Source: CAYQQR01 sp964420035 (GTDB lineage: Bacteria; Bacteroidota; Bacteroidia; Bacteroidales; SM23-62). From it: a stretch of DNA of 64,000 nucleotides. Location: assembly GCA_964420035.1 (NCBI GenBank), contig CAYQQR010000012.1:1-64000 (forward strand), given 5' to 3'. This document shows, in pieces, positions 33,362 through 42,695 of the stretch. Below the pieces are notes generated by a model. The model saw nothing but the letters and a program-made list of their open reading frames with translations, had not been told where the DNA came from and did no database searches. Position 1 is the stretch's first letter. Each line of letters begins with the position of its first letter. The translations under genes and the position numbers were made by a program.

Positions 33362-34892
33362 GACGTTCAGGGATAATGTCCCCCTCTTGCTTTTTCCAGA
33401 TAAAAATTTCTTTCTTGTTCAAGGGTCTGTAGGATTCCAACCATTGAAAATTTTTCAGATATAGTTCATCCATATTCACCTTATCAGGGGGATACATGAT
33501 GGCATCCGGTTTGACAAGGTATACCAGTTTATCAATCTTTTTATCTTTTAAATAAATGACCAGATCGGTACTCTCTGCCCTGTTGATTCCGATCAGATAC
33601 TCCTCGTCCCTGGCAAAATAAATGGTTTGGCTGTTGCCGGTAACATGGATCCGTTTTAATTCGTTGTTGCTTGCATAACCGGTCATTTTTTTCCCCCGGA
33701 TTTGGTTAAACTGCAGAGAATCATCCCTGGATACGATCATGGCTATATTGAACATCCGGATTTCACTGACTTGCTGATTGGCCATTTGAATTTCAATGTA
33801 TTCAGCGGTCATCTGGTTGTCTTCCGACCACAATACCGGTTCATGGAAGAGCTTAAATAAGGAATCACTTTCCTGGTAGATCATTGAATCACATTTGCCC
33901 TGGAAATCATCCCTGTAATACTTCACGTGAAAGTATGCTTTCAGCAATTTGTTATGACCGGTGGAGTCCTGCAGGGATTTGAGGGTATCGGCATGTACAA
34001 ACAGGGAATCCTCTTCTTCTATCTGTATAAAAACCGCACTGTCGGTCAGCAATGCATAATCGGTTTTCTCTTCATAATAGGCATAGTTTCCTAACAGGAG
34101 AACACGCTGTGTTGAATCATACAGGGAGACATTCCGAAAAGCCTTGCCGATGCCGGTTTCTCTTTCATAATAAAGGCTGTCACCCTTCAATACCTGATTA
34201 TTGTTCTTAAAAACCGCATTCTTATTGAACTGTGAAATATTGCGCCGTGTGTCGTACCATCCGTTCTCACAATAGATGTAGTTCGAGTCGCTGATGATCT
34301 CGGTTGGTCCCAGGAAGTAGCTAATTTCAGTGTCCGTGGCATATTTCATGGTGTCCGAGTAGATGGTATAATCGGGATTGACGATTCGGACACTGTCCTT
34401 GAAAAAGAACATCTTAGAGCGGGAATAATAGAACCCCTGCCGGCTGGTTAGATTGTTCTGTCCGTTTTGAATATTTCCCCCATTGGTATAATAGCCAAAA
34501 TTTTGATTCAGATTAAAGTCGAGATAATCGGTTTTAAGCACGGTTTCTTTGTCAATCAGCACAACATTCTTGCGCACATCCGAAGTTTTGGTGTTCCCGT
34601 TATATTTAAGATAGTTCCCGTAAAGGTGAAGCGTATCGCCCTGAATGATATGTACGTTACTGAAGGCATCAACAATATTGTCTTCAGAATAATAATGGGC
34701 ACTGTCACAGGTTAGAACATTGTTTTCATGGCTGAACCGAACATCACCCAGTAGTCTTATAGCCCCGGTCCCCATGGTGGCATCATACTCCGAGGAATTT
34801 GCATTTTCAATAGTGATCTCCCTGACCTGTTGTCCGTTCAGGGGAATAAGGAAGAATAAGCTTAACAATAGGGAAAGCGACAGCCGTGACAT
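33342..34892 (-). CDS. OstA/LptA-like LPS transport protein
   Basis: A 516-residue protein with signal peptide MSRLSLSLLLSLFFLIPLNGQ. An OstA-like beta-jellyroll follows, recognisable by repeating strands such as GAIRLLGDVRFSHENNVLTCDSAHYYSEDN and the periodic D-S-x-x-Y pattern; OstA-N domains bridge LPS across the periplasm. It is far longer than E. coli LptA (185 residues) but typical of the Bacteroidota OstA_2 type. The frame is open to 34994, but the extra 34 residues overlap the upstream PPIase and precede the signal peptide, so 34892 is chosen. Last gene of the guaB-PPIase run. Confidence 0.85.
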   Translation of the reverse strand: MSRLSLSLLLSLFFLIPLNGQQVREITIENANSSEYDATMGTGAIRLLGDVRFSHENNVLTCDSAHYYSEDNIVDAFSNVHIIQGDTLHLYGNYLKYNGNTKTSDVRKNVVLIDKETVLKTDYLDFNLNQNFGYYTNGGNIQNGQNNLTSRQGFYYSRSKMFFFKDSVRIVNPDYTIYSDTMKYATDTEISYFLGPTEIISDSNYIYCENGWYDTRRNISQFNKNAVFKNNNQVLKGDSLYYERETGIGKAFRNVSLYDSTQRVLLLGNYAYYEEKTDYALLTDSAVFIQIEEEDSLFVHADTLKSLQDSTGHNKLLKAYFHVKYYRDDFQGKCDSMIYQESDSLFKLFHEPVLWSEDNQMTAEYIEIQMANQQVSEIRMFNIAMIVSRDDSLQFNQIRGKKMTGYASNNELKRIHVTGNSQTIYFARDEEYLIGINRAESTDLVIYLKDKKIDKLVYLVKPDAIMYPPDKVNMDELYLKNFQWLESYRPLNKKEIFIWKKQEGDIIPERPNTRLR

Positions 34893-34893
34893 C

Positions 34894-36234
34894 TTATTCT
34901 TTCCATCCCTCCCTGGAAAATTCACATTGACGGTGCGTATTTCCGAGGGAAATATAGGTTTCACTGATCTTTTCATTGATCCAATTGGAAACAATACGGT
35001 CCTGTTTCCGGGCTTTAGCCATTAGCTGTATTTCATTGTAATCCTGCTCAAGGTTTGCCCTGTGGGGCTCAATTTTATTAACCAGCTTGATGATTTTGTA
35101 GACATCTTTGCCGTTTTCGTCTACCGACTTAAAAGGTTCGGAGATCTCGCCTGCTTTTAAGTTTTTGATGATACGGTTTTCGGTTGGGTCCAACTGATCC
35201 AGTTCAAAACGGGTTGTGGCTGTTTGTTGATTTACAACCAGCCCACCGTTTATCGCACTTTTCTCATCCTGGGAAGTCAGTCTGGCGGCGTGTTCAAAGC
35301 TAATGGTGTCCAGACGGATCAGTGTGGCAATGCTGTCGAGCTTGGTCCGCGTTTCCTGCTGTGCTTCCGGGGAACTCTTGGGTTTTAATAAGATGTGTCT
35401 TGTATTAACCCGGTCATTGTTCCTGTCGATCAGCTGAATGATGTGGTAGCCGAACTCGCTTTCCACAATGGAAGAGATCCCGCCTTTTTTCAGGCTAAAT
35501 GCAGCTTTGGCATAAGCGGGATCCAGTTCGGATTTCCCAAGATAACCTATTTCACCACCACGGGGGGCGGAGGGACCTTCAGAATATAACACCGCCAGGG
35601 TAGCAAAGTTCTCGCCGTCCAATATTCTACGCCTCAGTTCCAAAAGCCGTTCCTTGACTTCAAAAATGGATTCTTCACTGTACGGGGGATACCTGACGAT
35701 CTGCCTGTATTCATATTGGGTATTGATATAGGGAATAGAGTCTTCCGGAATACTTTTGTAGAATTTCCGGACCTCCGAGGGAGTTATGGTCAGCGACCCG
35801 ATGATCACGTTTTGCATTTGCTGTGTGATCATCAAATCCCGAATGTTATTGCGAAACCCATCCTTGATCTCCCGGAGGGATTTGTTGAAATATTCTTCGA
35901 GTTTTGCTTCCGAGCCGATCTGGCTGATGAAGTAGCTGAGCCTGCTGTTGAGTTCTATCTCGACATTGGCTTCATTGACGGTAATGCTGTCCACTTCTGC
36001 CTGGTTCAGAAGCAATTTTTGTTCCATGAGCTGCTCCAGGATGACACACTTCATGTCAGGCATGTTGATACCCTCCGCGCGCATTTGTAAATACTGGCTT
36101 TCAATATCGGATTGTAAAATGATCTTGCTTCCGACGACGGCAACGATCTGATCGATCATTTTTTCCTGCCCGCGCGCATTTTGCCACACCAGCATGCCGG
36201 TCAATATTATGGTATATTGGATATACTTTCTCAT
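34894..36234 (-). CDS. SurA-like periplasmic peptidylprolyl isomerase/chaperone
   Basis: A 446-residue exported protein (signal peptide 1-22, ending ARGQ). A SurA N-terminal chaperone domain (about 25-175; KMIDQIVAVVGSKIILQSDIES, QLMEQKLLLNQAEVDSITV) is followed by a good PpiC/rotamase domain (about 180-280; SEGPSAPRGGEIGYLGKSE) and a second, more diverged rotamase domain (about 285-390; RVNTRHILLKP). SurA escorts unfolded outer-membrane proteins to BamA. Its neighbours, two further PPIase-like proteins and an OstA-like protein, support an envelope-assembly cluster. Confidence 0.93.
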   Translation of the reverse strand: MRKYIQYTIILTGMLVWQNARGQEKMIDQIVAVVGSKIILQSDIESQYLQMRAEGINMPDMKCVILEQLMEQKLLLNQAEVDSITVNEANVEIELNSRLSYFISQIGSEAKLEEYFNKSLREIKDGFRNNIRDLMITQQMQNVIIGSLTITPSEVRKFYKSIPEDSIPYINTQYEYRQIVRYPPYSEESIFEVKERLLELRRRILDGENFATLAVLYSEGPSAPRGGEIGYLGKSELDPAYAKAAFSLKKGGISSIVESEFGYHIIQLIDRNNDRVNTRHILLKPKSSPEAQQETRTKLDSIATLIRLDTISFEHAARLTSQDEKSAINGGLVVNQQTATTRFELDQLDPTENRIIKNLKAGEISEPFKSVDENGKDVYKIIKLVNKIEPHRANLEQDYNEIQLMAKARKQDRIVSNWINEKISETYISLGNTHRQCEFSREGWKE

Positions 36235-36240
36235 ACTGTT

Positions 36241-37098
36241 TTAGTAATAAATCGTAAAATGCCCCTTGTTTCGTGCATTATTATAAATATTTGCTTCAAG
36301 GTTGTTAATGAATTCCACCTTTCTTTTGGTCATCAATATACTTTTGATTTTGGACCGGACATAATTCAGGGGTGCTTCCTCCCTGGGCATGATCTTTTCC
36401 CTGAACCGGACCAGATACAGGTAACTGGAGTCGCGAACATTGATATAATTGTTATACCTCAAAAATCGCTCCGGATCGGAGGTATTCAGGGGCACTTCGT
36501 TGAGAATATCGTTAAACTCGATCCACTCATCGTTAAAGTCGTCGTACTTTTGTGCATATTGATAACAATAGCTCTCCAATTGATAGATATCATCCTCACT
36601 GTCGGAACGGTACAGGTATATCAGACGGTTCAGATTTGGGGCTTCAAGGGGAACTTTGATATACAAGGCCCTGACAATGGGTTCTTCAAGTATGAAATTG
36701 GATTTATTCTCCTCATAATAATTCTGAATGGCTGCCTCGCTGATGTTGGTATCCAATTTTTGCTGAATCAGGTTTTTCTCATATTTATATATTAAGAGAG
36801 ATGATCGGTATTCTTCAAGTTGCTTGGAAACATCCTTCTGCTCTTCGGTTAGATTCAGCTCTGCCTTGTTCAGCAATAACTGTTTTCTGATCCATTCATC
36901 AATATAGTTTTTTACAATTTGGGCACTGTCGGAGGGGGAAATGGCAGGGCCAATGAGTTCTTTGAGCTCGGAAGGGTACAGGTATTTGTCCATGACCCGG
37001 GCCACGGGTTCTTCCTCCGGGTGTTTTAAAAAGCTATCACAAGCGGTAATGAAAACTACCCAGGTGATCACTATATGGATCAAAGGTTTCGCACTCAT
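36241..37098 (-). CDS. SurA/PpiC-like lipoprotein lacking an obvious rotamase domain
   Basis: A 285-residue predicted lipoprotein; the lipobox-like FITAC is at residues 16-20. The sequence after it resembles SurA N-terminal domains: RVMDKYLYPSELKELIG, YIDEWIRKQLLLNKAEL. The later half (about 130-260) sits where the PPIase domain is expected but shows none of its signature residues. It probably works as a pure chaperone with its two PPIase neighbours, which lie 6 and 9 bases away. Function is inferred from fold and operon. Confidence 0.75.
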   Translation of the reverse strand: MSAKPLIHIVITWVVFITACDSFLKHPEEEPVARVMDKYLYPSELKELIGPAISPSDSAQIVKNYIDEWIRKQLLLNKAELNLTEEQKDVSKQLEEYRSSLLIYKYEKNLIQQKLDTNISEAAIQNYYEENKSNFILEEPIVRALYIKVPLEAPNLNRLIYLYRSDSEDDIYQLESYCYQYAQKYDDFNDEWIEFNDILNEVPLNTSDPERFLRYNNYINVRDSSYLYLVRFREKIMPREEAPLNYVRSKIKSILMTKRKVEFINNLEANIYNNARNKGHFTIYY

Positions 37099-37107
37099 AG
37101 TTCAGAC

Positions 37108-39072
37108 TTATTCAATACGTTCGAGTATTTCGTCATTAACCGAGATCTCATATTTATTACGTAGTTCAGCGATCCATTTTTTCTCAAGGTAACTTTGATA
37201 ATCTGCAGTCACAAGTCCCCTGGCCTCTTCCAATTCCTTTTGGGTCGGCTTTAATTTCTTGTGCATGACTACAACCCTGATGTCGGTATTTTTATCATTA
37301 CCCGGCTGTATTAAATATACACCCTTTTTGCCCCAGGCCTGGTCAATCCATGAACGGTCTCCTTTTTCGTACTTACCGGTCCTGAATGTGATGCAACCAG
37401 TATCAGCGGCACATATTCGCTCAATAAGTTCCTGGTAGTATTCTGTGTCCTTTTTCCTGGGCTTCAATTCTTCTTTCAGTTCAACGGCTTTTTGGACGTC
37501 AGGACAAGTAAAAACAGTGCTTTCCCAACGTGTATTCCATTGATAGTCATCTTCGCGGGCTTCATAGAAAGCTTCCAGGCCCGCCGTATCTTCGATTGCC
37601 CTGGTCCATACCATTTGGTCGGTCAATTCGAAAAGCAATATCCCGTCGTGATATTCTTCCAACAAATGGGCCAGGCCAGGATTCTCTTTTTCCACTGTCC
37701 GCATCTCAAGTTCTCTCAGTGATTCTTTGATATAATTGTTGAATTCATTGTTTACAATGTTTTCCAGGCCTTGCCTGTACCTGAGATTTTGCTTGTCTTT
37801 GAGATATGCATAAAACTCTTTCTGGAGGTGAGCTTTGCCGTCCAGGGTCATGAGTACCTCATCCAGTTTTTCAGGTTCATCAATCTTCCATTGCTGGTCA
37901 AAGAATGAAGAATCCATCTTGGTGTAGAAAACCTCCAGGTTTTCTGGTTTAACCTCCAGATCGTATTTTTTCTTTAGTTCCTCAATTCCCAATTGATTGA
38001 CATTCCTGAAGTACCCCAGCCTGTTCATCCTGTTGCGGATGTCTTCCTTTTCCTCTTCGAATGAACCAAGTTCACGTTTATCGATCAGTTTGATGATGTG
38101 CCAGCCAAAACCGGTTTTCATGGGTTCGGACAGGTCCCCCTGGTTTTCCAGGTCAAAGGCCGCTTTCTCAAATTCAGGGACCATCCTTCCGCTTCCGAAC
38201 CAATTCAATTCGCCTCCATCGACAGCGGACGCACGATCTTCCGAGTGGCGTCTTGCCAGTTCAGCGAAATCACTGCCCTGTTTCAGGCTGTCATACAGGC
38301 GCCTGATCCTTTCTTGTACTTCCTCTTCCTGTTCCTCGCTCATGCCTTCCGGGGTCATCAGCATGATGTGTGCCACTTTCACCTGTCCACGGCTGGGCCT
38401 TGTATCATGCAGCTTCACGATATGATGTCCAAAACGGGTTTGAAAAGGTTCTGATACTTCCCCGGGTTCGAGATTGTAACAAACGTTCTCGAAAGGGGGG
38501 ATATAACGAAGCGCCGTGAAATATCCCAGGTTGCCTCCATTATGGGCAGCAGACGGGTCTTCGGATATTTCCCGTGCAACTTTGCTGAATTCTTCACCGT
38601 TTAAAATACGCTCCCTGGCTTTCTGCAATATTGCTACAGCGTCAGTGGAATCATCGTCTTCATTTTCTTTGTTGGCAATGATGATGTGGCTGACGTTGAC
38701 CTCTGTTTTCATCCTTTCATAGATCTTCTTTACCATATCATCAATGATTTTATTGTCAATGGAGTAAGGCTCCATGAGTTGTTTTCTGTACATCCTGTAT
38801 TCACTCTCGAATGACTGTGTGGTGTCCAGTCCCCGGTTCATGGCCTCGATAACCTTGAGCTTGTAATTGATGAACAGATCCAGGTATTCATCTACGGATT
38901 GTTGTTGAATATTCGGGTTGGCATTGTTCTTCCTGTAGATACTTTCGAATTCGGACAGGGTGATTTCATGATCCCCTATGGTTATGAAAACCGGGTCCTC
39001 TGTTTTCTGGGCATTCAGAATATGGGTTCCGGTTGTCAGAATGATGAGCAGGCAGAAATTGATGATTTTCAT
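37108..39072 (-). CDS. Periplasmic peptidylprolyl isomerase with two PpiC domains
   Basis: A 654-residue exported protein with signal peptide ending in LNAQ (about 22). It contains a SurA-type N-terminal region, then two parvulin domains: SHIIIAN...SEDPSAAHNGGNLGYFTALR (about 130-220) and VAHIMLM...SEDRASAVDGGELNWFGSGR (about 230-330). Both keep the GG-x-L/I-x-W/Y-F core. A C-terminal helical region of about 300 residues follows, longer than in SurA. This is the first PPIase after guaB and the largest of the trio. Confidence 0.93.
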   Translation of the reverse strand: MKIINFCLLIILTTGTHILNAQKTEDPVFITIGDHEITLSEFESIYRKNNANPNIQQQSVDEYLDLFINYKLKVIEAMNRGLDTTQSFESEYRMYRKQLMEPYSIDNKIIDDMVKKIYERMKTEVNVSHIIIANKENEDDDSTDAVAILQKARERILNGEEFSKVAREISEDPSAAHNGGNLGYFTALRYIPPFENVCYNLEPGEVSEPFQTRFGHHIVKLHDTRPSRGQVKVAHIMLMTPEGMSEEQEEEVQERIRRLYDSLKQGSDFAELARRHSEDRASAVDGGELNWFGSGRMVPEFEKAAFDLENQGDLSEPMKTGFGWHIIKLIDKRELGSFEEEKEDIRNRMNRLGYFRNVNQLGIEELKKKYDLEVKPENLEVFYTKMDSSFFDQQWKIDEPEKLDEVLMTLDGKAHLQKEFYAYLKDKQNLRYRQGLENIVNNEFNNYIKESLRELEMRTVEKENPGLAHLLEEYHDGILLFELTDQMVWTRAIEDTAGLEAFYEAREDDYQWNTRWESTVFTCPDVQKAVELKEELKPRKKDTEYYQELIERICAADTGCITFRTGKYEKGDRSWIDQAWGKKGVYLIQPGNDKNTDIRVVVMHKKLKPTQKELEEARGLVTADYQSYLEKKWIAELRNKYEISVNDEILERIE

Positions 39073-39117
39073 AGTACTGTGATTGTTTGAGAAAAGAACG
39101 AAGGATTAACTGGCTTA

Positions 39118-40587
39118 TTATCTAGAATAATTGGGAGCTTCGCGCGTAATGGTTACATCGTGAGGATGACTTTCAATGACACCGGCGTGGGTTACCTTTA
39201 CAAATCTGGCTTGTTGCAGCGATTCTATGTTATTTGAACCGCAATATCCCATTCCTGCCCGTAAACCTCCTGCCATTTGATATATGACTTCCGCAAGTGT
39301 TCCTTTATAGGGAACCCTTGCTGCAATGCCTTCCGGCACCAGTTTTCGAATATCATCCTCGGCATCCTGGAAATAACGGTCCTTGCTTCCCTGCTGCATG
39401 GCCTCGATAGACCCCATTCCGCGGTATGATTTATATTTTCTCCCGTTGTATATAATGGTTTCGCCCGGAGATTCTTCAACTCCTGCAAGCATCGATCCTG
39501 CCATGATGGAGGAAGCGCCGGCAGCCAGCGCCTTAACAATATCGCCGGAATAACGTATGCCCCCGTCGGCGATCACGGGCACTTTATTTTTAATTGCAAC
39601 CCTGGCCACATCATAGATCGCTGACAGTTGCGGAATACCCACCCCCGCAACTACCCTTGTGGTGCAGATAGAGCCCGGACCAATACCCACTTTTACGGCA
39701 TCGGCACCAGCCTTGACCATAGCCTCTGCAGCCTCAGAGGTCCCGATGTTTCCGCATATAACATCGATGCCGGTAAATTCCGTCTTCAGGGTTTTTAAGG
39801 TTTCCAATACACCATGATGATGTCCGTGAGCCGTATCAATAACAACGGCATCTGCCCCGGCTTCGACAAGGGCCTGAACCCTGCTGATGACCTCGGGTCC
39901 CACGCCTACGGCCGCCGCTACACGAAGTCTTCCTTTTTCGTCCTTACAGGAGTTGGGGCGGTCCTTTGATTTTGTGATGTCCTTATAGGTGATCAGTCCA
40001 ATGAGCTTATTATTTTCGTCAACAACAGGCAGCTTCTCAATCTTATGTCTCTGCAGTATACCTGCAGCCTGCTCCAGGTTTGTATTTCGTGTCGTGGTTA
40101 CAATTTTCTCCCTGGTCATGACCTGGCTGATGGGCCGGTCCATATCCTGCTCAAATCTCAGATCGCGGTTGGTCACTATACCGATAAGCTTCTGTTGTCC
40201 GTCCACCACGGGTATTCCCCCTATCCTGAATTCCTGCATCAAATGAAGTGCATCACTTACCTTACCTTCTTTGCCAATGGTTATGGGATCGTTGATCATT
40301 ACGTTCTCGGCCCGCTTAACTTTTCTTACGTGCCTGGCCTGATCTTCAGCAGTCATGTTCTTGTGGATGACCCCCAGCCCTCCTTCCCGGGCTATGGCAA
40401 TGGCCAGGTCCGCTTCGGTTACCGTATCCATTGCAGCAGAAACAATAGGAACATTCATTTCAATATTCCTGGAAAAATGTGTTCTCAGGGATACTTCGCG
40501 TGGAAGTACTTCGGAATACCCGGGGACCAAGAGTACATCATCAAATGTCACTCCTTCGTAAGCAATTTTATCATCGGCAAATGACAT
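39118..40587 (-). CDS. guaB: IMP dehydrogenase
   Basis: A 489-residue enzyme that oxidises IMP to XMP with NAD+, the committed step to GTP. The TIM barrel is interrupted by two CBS domains (about 95-210). The catalytic Cys is in the loop GPGSICTTRVVAGVG, with the following IMP-binding DGGIRYSGDIVKALA and the flap YKSYRGMGS. A -7-like box is at 40619-40626. The order guaB-PPIase-PPIase-PPIase-OstA is in one direction with a 45-base gap, but only the PPIase genes are tightly packed. Confidence 0.97.
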   Translation of the reverse strand: MSFADDKIAYEGVTFDDVLLVPGYSEVLPREVSLRTHFSRNIEMNVPIVSAAMDTVTEADLAIAIAREGGLGVIHKNMTAEDQARHVRKVKRAENVMINDPITIGKEGKVSDALHLMQEFRIGGIPVVDGQQKLIGIVTNRDLRFEQDMDRPISQVMTREKIVTTTRNTNLEQAAGILQRHKIEKLPVVDENNKLIGLITYKDITKSKDRPNSCKDEKGRLRVAAAVGVGPEVISRVQALVEAGADAVVIDTAHGHHHGVLETLKTLKTEFTGIDVICGNIGTSEAAEAMVKAGADAVKVGIGPGSICTTRVVAGVGIPQLSAIYDVARVAIKNKVPVIADGGIRYSGDIVKALAAGASSIMAGSMLAGVEESPGETIIYNGRKYKSYRGMGSIEAMQQGSKDRYFQDAEDDIRKLVPEGIAARVPYKGTLAEVIYQMAGGLRAGMGYCGSNNIESLQQARFVKVTHAGVIESHPHDVTITREAPNYSR

Positions 40588-40618
40588 CTCGTAGTATTTT
40601 CGTTAAATTTAAATTGAG

Positions 40619-40626
40619 CAAAATTA
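40619..40626 (-). promoter_or_regulatory. -7 box upstream of guaB
   Basis: The minus strand reads TAATTTTG, a perfect Bacteroidota -7 element, giving a start of transcription near 40612 and a 25-base leader to the guaB ATG at 40587. A TTG that could serve as -33 box is only 12 bases upstream, so that part is weak. Confidence 0.35.
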
Positions 40627-40680
40627 CGAAAAAGTTGCCAACCTCGGTGATTCAATGAGATAGGATAATGGATATTTGTT

Positions 40681-40746
40681 GTAATTGGTGGATATTTGTT
40701 GTGATTGGTGGTAATTGGTGGTAATTGGTGGTAACTTGTTGCAAAC
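40681..40746. repeat. Decamer array, copy C
   Basis: Five to six decamers with the pattern GTAATTGGTG, GATATTTGTT, GTGATTGGTG, in exact 10-base register, followed by two ATAAATAAC(C) units. It fills most of the gap between guaB and the divergent recQ gene and sits roughly 45-110 bases upstream of the recQ start, so it may overlap its promoter. Confidence 0.6.
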
Positions 40747-40790
40747 CATAAATAACCATAAATAACTTTCAGAATAATCAAGTTTCTCCT

Positions 40791-42695
40791 GTGAACGATA
40801 TTGGTAGCATACTCGAGAAATACTGGGGTTACGGCAAATTCCGGCCCCTTCAGGAAGATATCATTCATTCGGTATTGGAAGGAAAGGATACCCTGGGTTT
40901 GATGCCCACGGGAGGGGGTAAGTCGGTGACCTTCCAGGTACCCGCCCTGGTCATGGAAAAACTCTGCCTGGTGATAACACCGCTGATAGCTTTGATGAAA
41001 GACCAGGTGCTTAAGCTCAGGGAAAGGAACATTCCGGCAGTGGCAGTATATGCAGGCTTGTCCAGGGAAGAGATCGATGTTGCACTGGACAATTGTATCT
41101 ATGGGGATATACGGTTTTTGTACTGTTCACCCGAGCGACTCGAAACCGAATTGTTCCGGACCCGTGCTCATGCGTTACCCCTGGCTATGGTCACGATAGA
41201 CGAGGCCCATTGTATTTCCCAGTGGGGATACGATTTTCGTCCATCGTATTTGAAGATTAAGAACCTAAGGGAATTTTTTCCTGATATTCCATTTTTGGCC
41301 CTGACAGCTACTGCAACACCCAAAGTTGCCGAAGATATTCAGGATAAACTTGATTTTAGGGAAAAGAATTTACTGAGAACTACCTTTGAAAGAAAAAACC
41401 TGGTATATCGTGTTGTTCAAGCAGAGGACAAATTACAGGAATTGCTGAGGATCTGCCGGGGGATTAAGGATAGCGGCATTATTTATGTAAGGCAACGCAA
41501 ACATGCCCGTGAGATCGACCATTTTCTGAGACACAATAAGATCAATTCAACCCATTATCACGCCGGCCTGGAACATAGTGTGCGGAACAGCAGGCAGGAT
41601 GACTGGATGACGGGTCTTACCCGGATCATGGTGGCCACCAATGCCTTTGGCATGGGAATCGATAAACCGGATGTTCGATTTGTTGTCCACTATGATCTTC
41701 CGGATGCTCCGGAGGCCTATTTTCAGGAAGCAGGGAGATGCGGACGGGACGGGAAAAAAGCTTGGGCTATCCTGATCTGGCACGAATCCGATCTAAGCAC
41801 TGCCAAGCGAAGGATCAAGAACAGTTTTCCCGAAATATCCTTCATTAAAAAAGTATACGAATCCCTTGGGAATTATTACCAGTTGCCTGTTGGTGCGGGC
41901 AAAGGGGCCGTTTATGATTTTGTCCTGGGCGATTTCTGTCAACATTACGGCTTCAACATTCTGCAGGCCTATAATGCCTTAAAATTTTTACAGCGGGAGT
42001 GTTACCTTGAGGTCACCGATGAGATTCATCAACCGGCCAGGATAAAATTCTTAACCGGCCGTGAAGAACTCTATAAGTTCCAGGTTTCCCATGCCGATTA
42101 TGACGGCTTCATCAAATTGCTGCTCAGGACCTATCCGGGATTATTCACGGAATATGCAGTGATCAATGAAGCCTTCCTGGCAAGAAAAGGAGGAATCAGT
42201 GCAGAACAGGTCAAGGTATACCTGCAGAAACTGAATCACCTGGGCATCATTCATTACCTGCCGCAAAAACAGAATCCGGTGATCGTTTTTACAGAGGAAA
42301 GGCTGGATCAGATATCCCTGCGGATCACCAAAGAAAATTATCAAACCCGGAAGGAAAATTATGAGACCCGGCTGGAGGCGATGATCCGTTATGCTTCCGG
42401 AAAAGATAAGTGCCGTTCCAAATTCCTGCTTGAATATTTCGGGGAGGAGGATGCCGGTGAATGTGGCCTGTGCGATGTTTGTCAGCAGCAGCATGAGATC
42501 GATTTGAGCAATTATGAGTTTAACCGCATAAGGGGACGGGTTAAGGAACTCTTGGAAAAAGAGCAGTTGGATTTCATGGCCTTGATGGACAACTTGAACG
42601 AACCGGAAGAAAAAGCCGGCAAAGTGGTTCGGTGGCTACTGGATCAGGGCAAGATCGAACCGGACGATCAGGGATTCCTGGGTTTCACACACTGA
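40791..42695 (+). CDS. recQ: ATP-dependent DNA helicase RecQ
   Basis: A 634-residue RecQ-family 3'-5' helicase starting at GTG. Walker A is LMPTGGGKSVTFQVPA, then the DEAH box VTIDEAHCISQWGYDFRPSY, LTATATPKV and the aromatic-rich loop QWGYDFRPSY. The Zn-binding region is CRSKFLLEYFGE...CGLCDVC, followed by a winged-helix RQC-like part. The HRDC domain found in longer RecQ proteins is absent or very short. The start codon lies close to a decamer repeat array. Bacteroidota often carry several RecQ paralogues. Confidence 0.93.
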   Translation: MNDIGSILEKYWGYGKFRPLQEDIIHSVLEGKDTLGLMPTGGGKSVTFQVPALVMEKLCLVITPLIALMKDQVLKLRERNIPAVAVYAGLSREEIDVALDNCIYGDIRFLYCSPERLETELFRTRAHALPLAMVTIDEAHCISQWGYDFRPSYLKIKNLREFFPDIPFLALTATATPKVAEDIQDKLDFREKNLLRTTFERKNLVYRVVQAEDKLQELLRICRGIKDSGIIYVRQRKHAREIDHFLRHNKINSTHYHAGLEHSVRNSRQDDWMTGLTRIMVATNAFGMGIDKPDVRFVVHYDLPDAPEAYFQEAGRCGRDGKKAWAILIWHESDLSTAKRRIKNSFPEISFIKKVYESLGNYYQLPVGAGKGAVYDFVLGDFCQHYGFNILQAYNALKFLQRECYLEVTDEIHQPARIKFLTGREELYKFQVSHADYDGFIKLLLRTYPGLFTEYAVINEAFLARKGGISAEQVKVYLQKLNHLGIIHYLPQKQNPVIVFTEERLDQISLRITKENYQTRKENYETRLEAMIRYASGKDKCRSKFLLEYFGEEDAGECGLCDVCQQQHEIDLSNYEFNRIRGRVKELLEKEQLDFMALMDNLNEPEEKAGKVVRWLLDQGKIEPDDQGFLGFTH

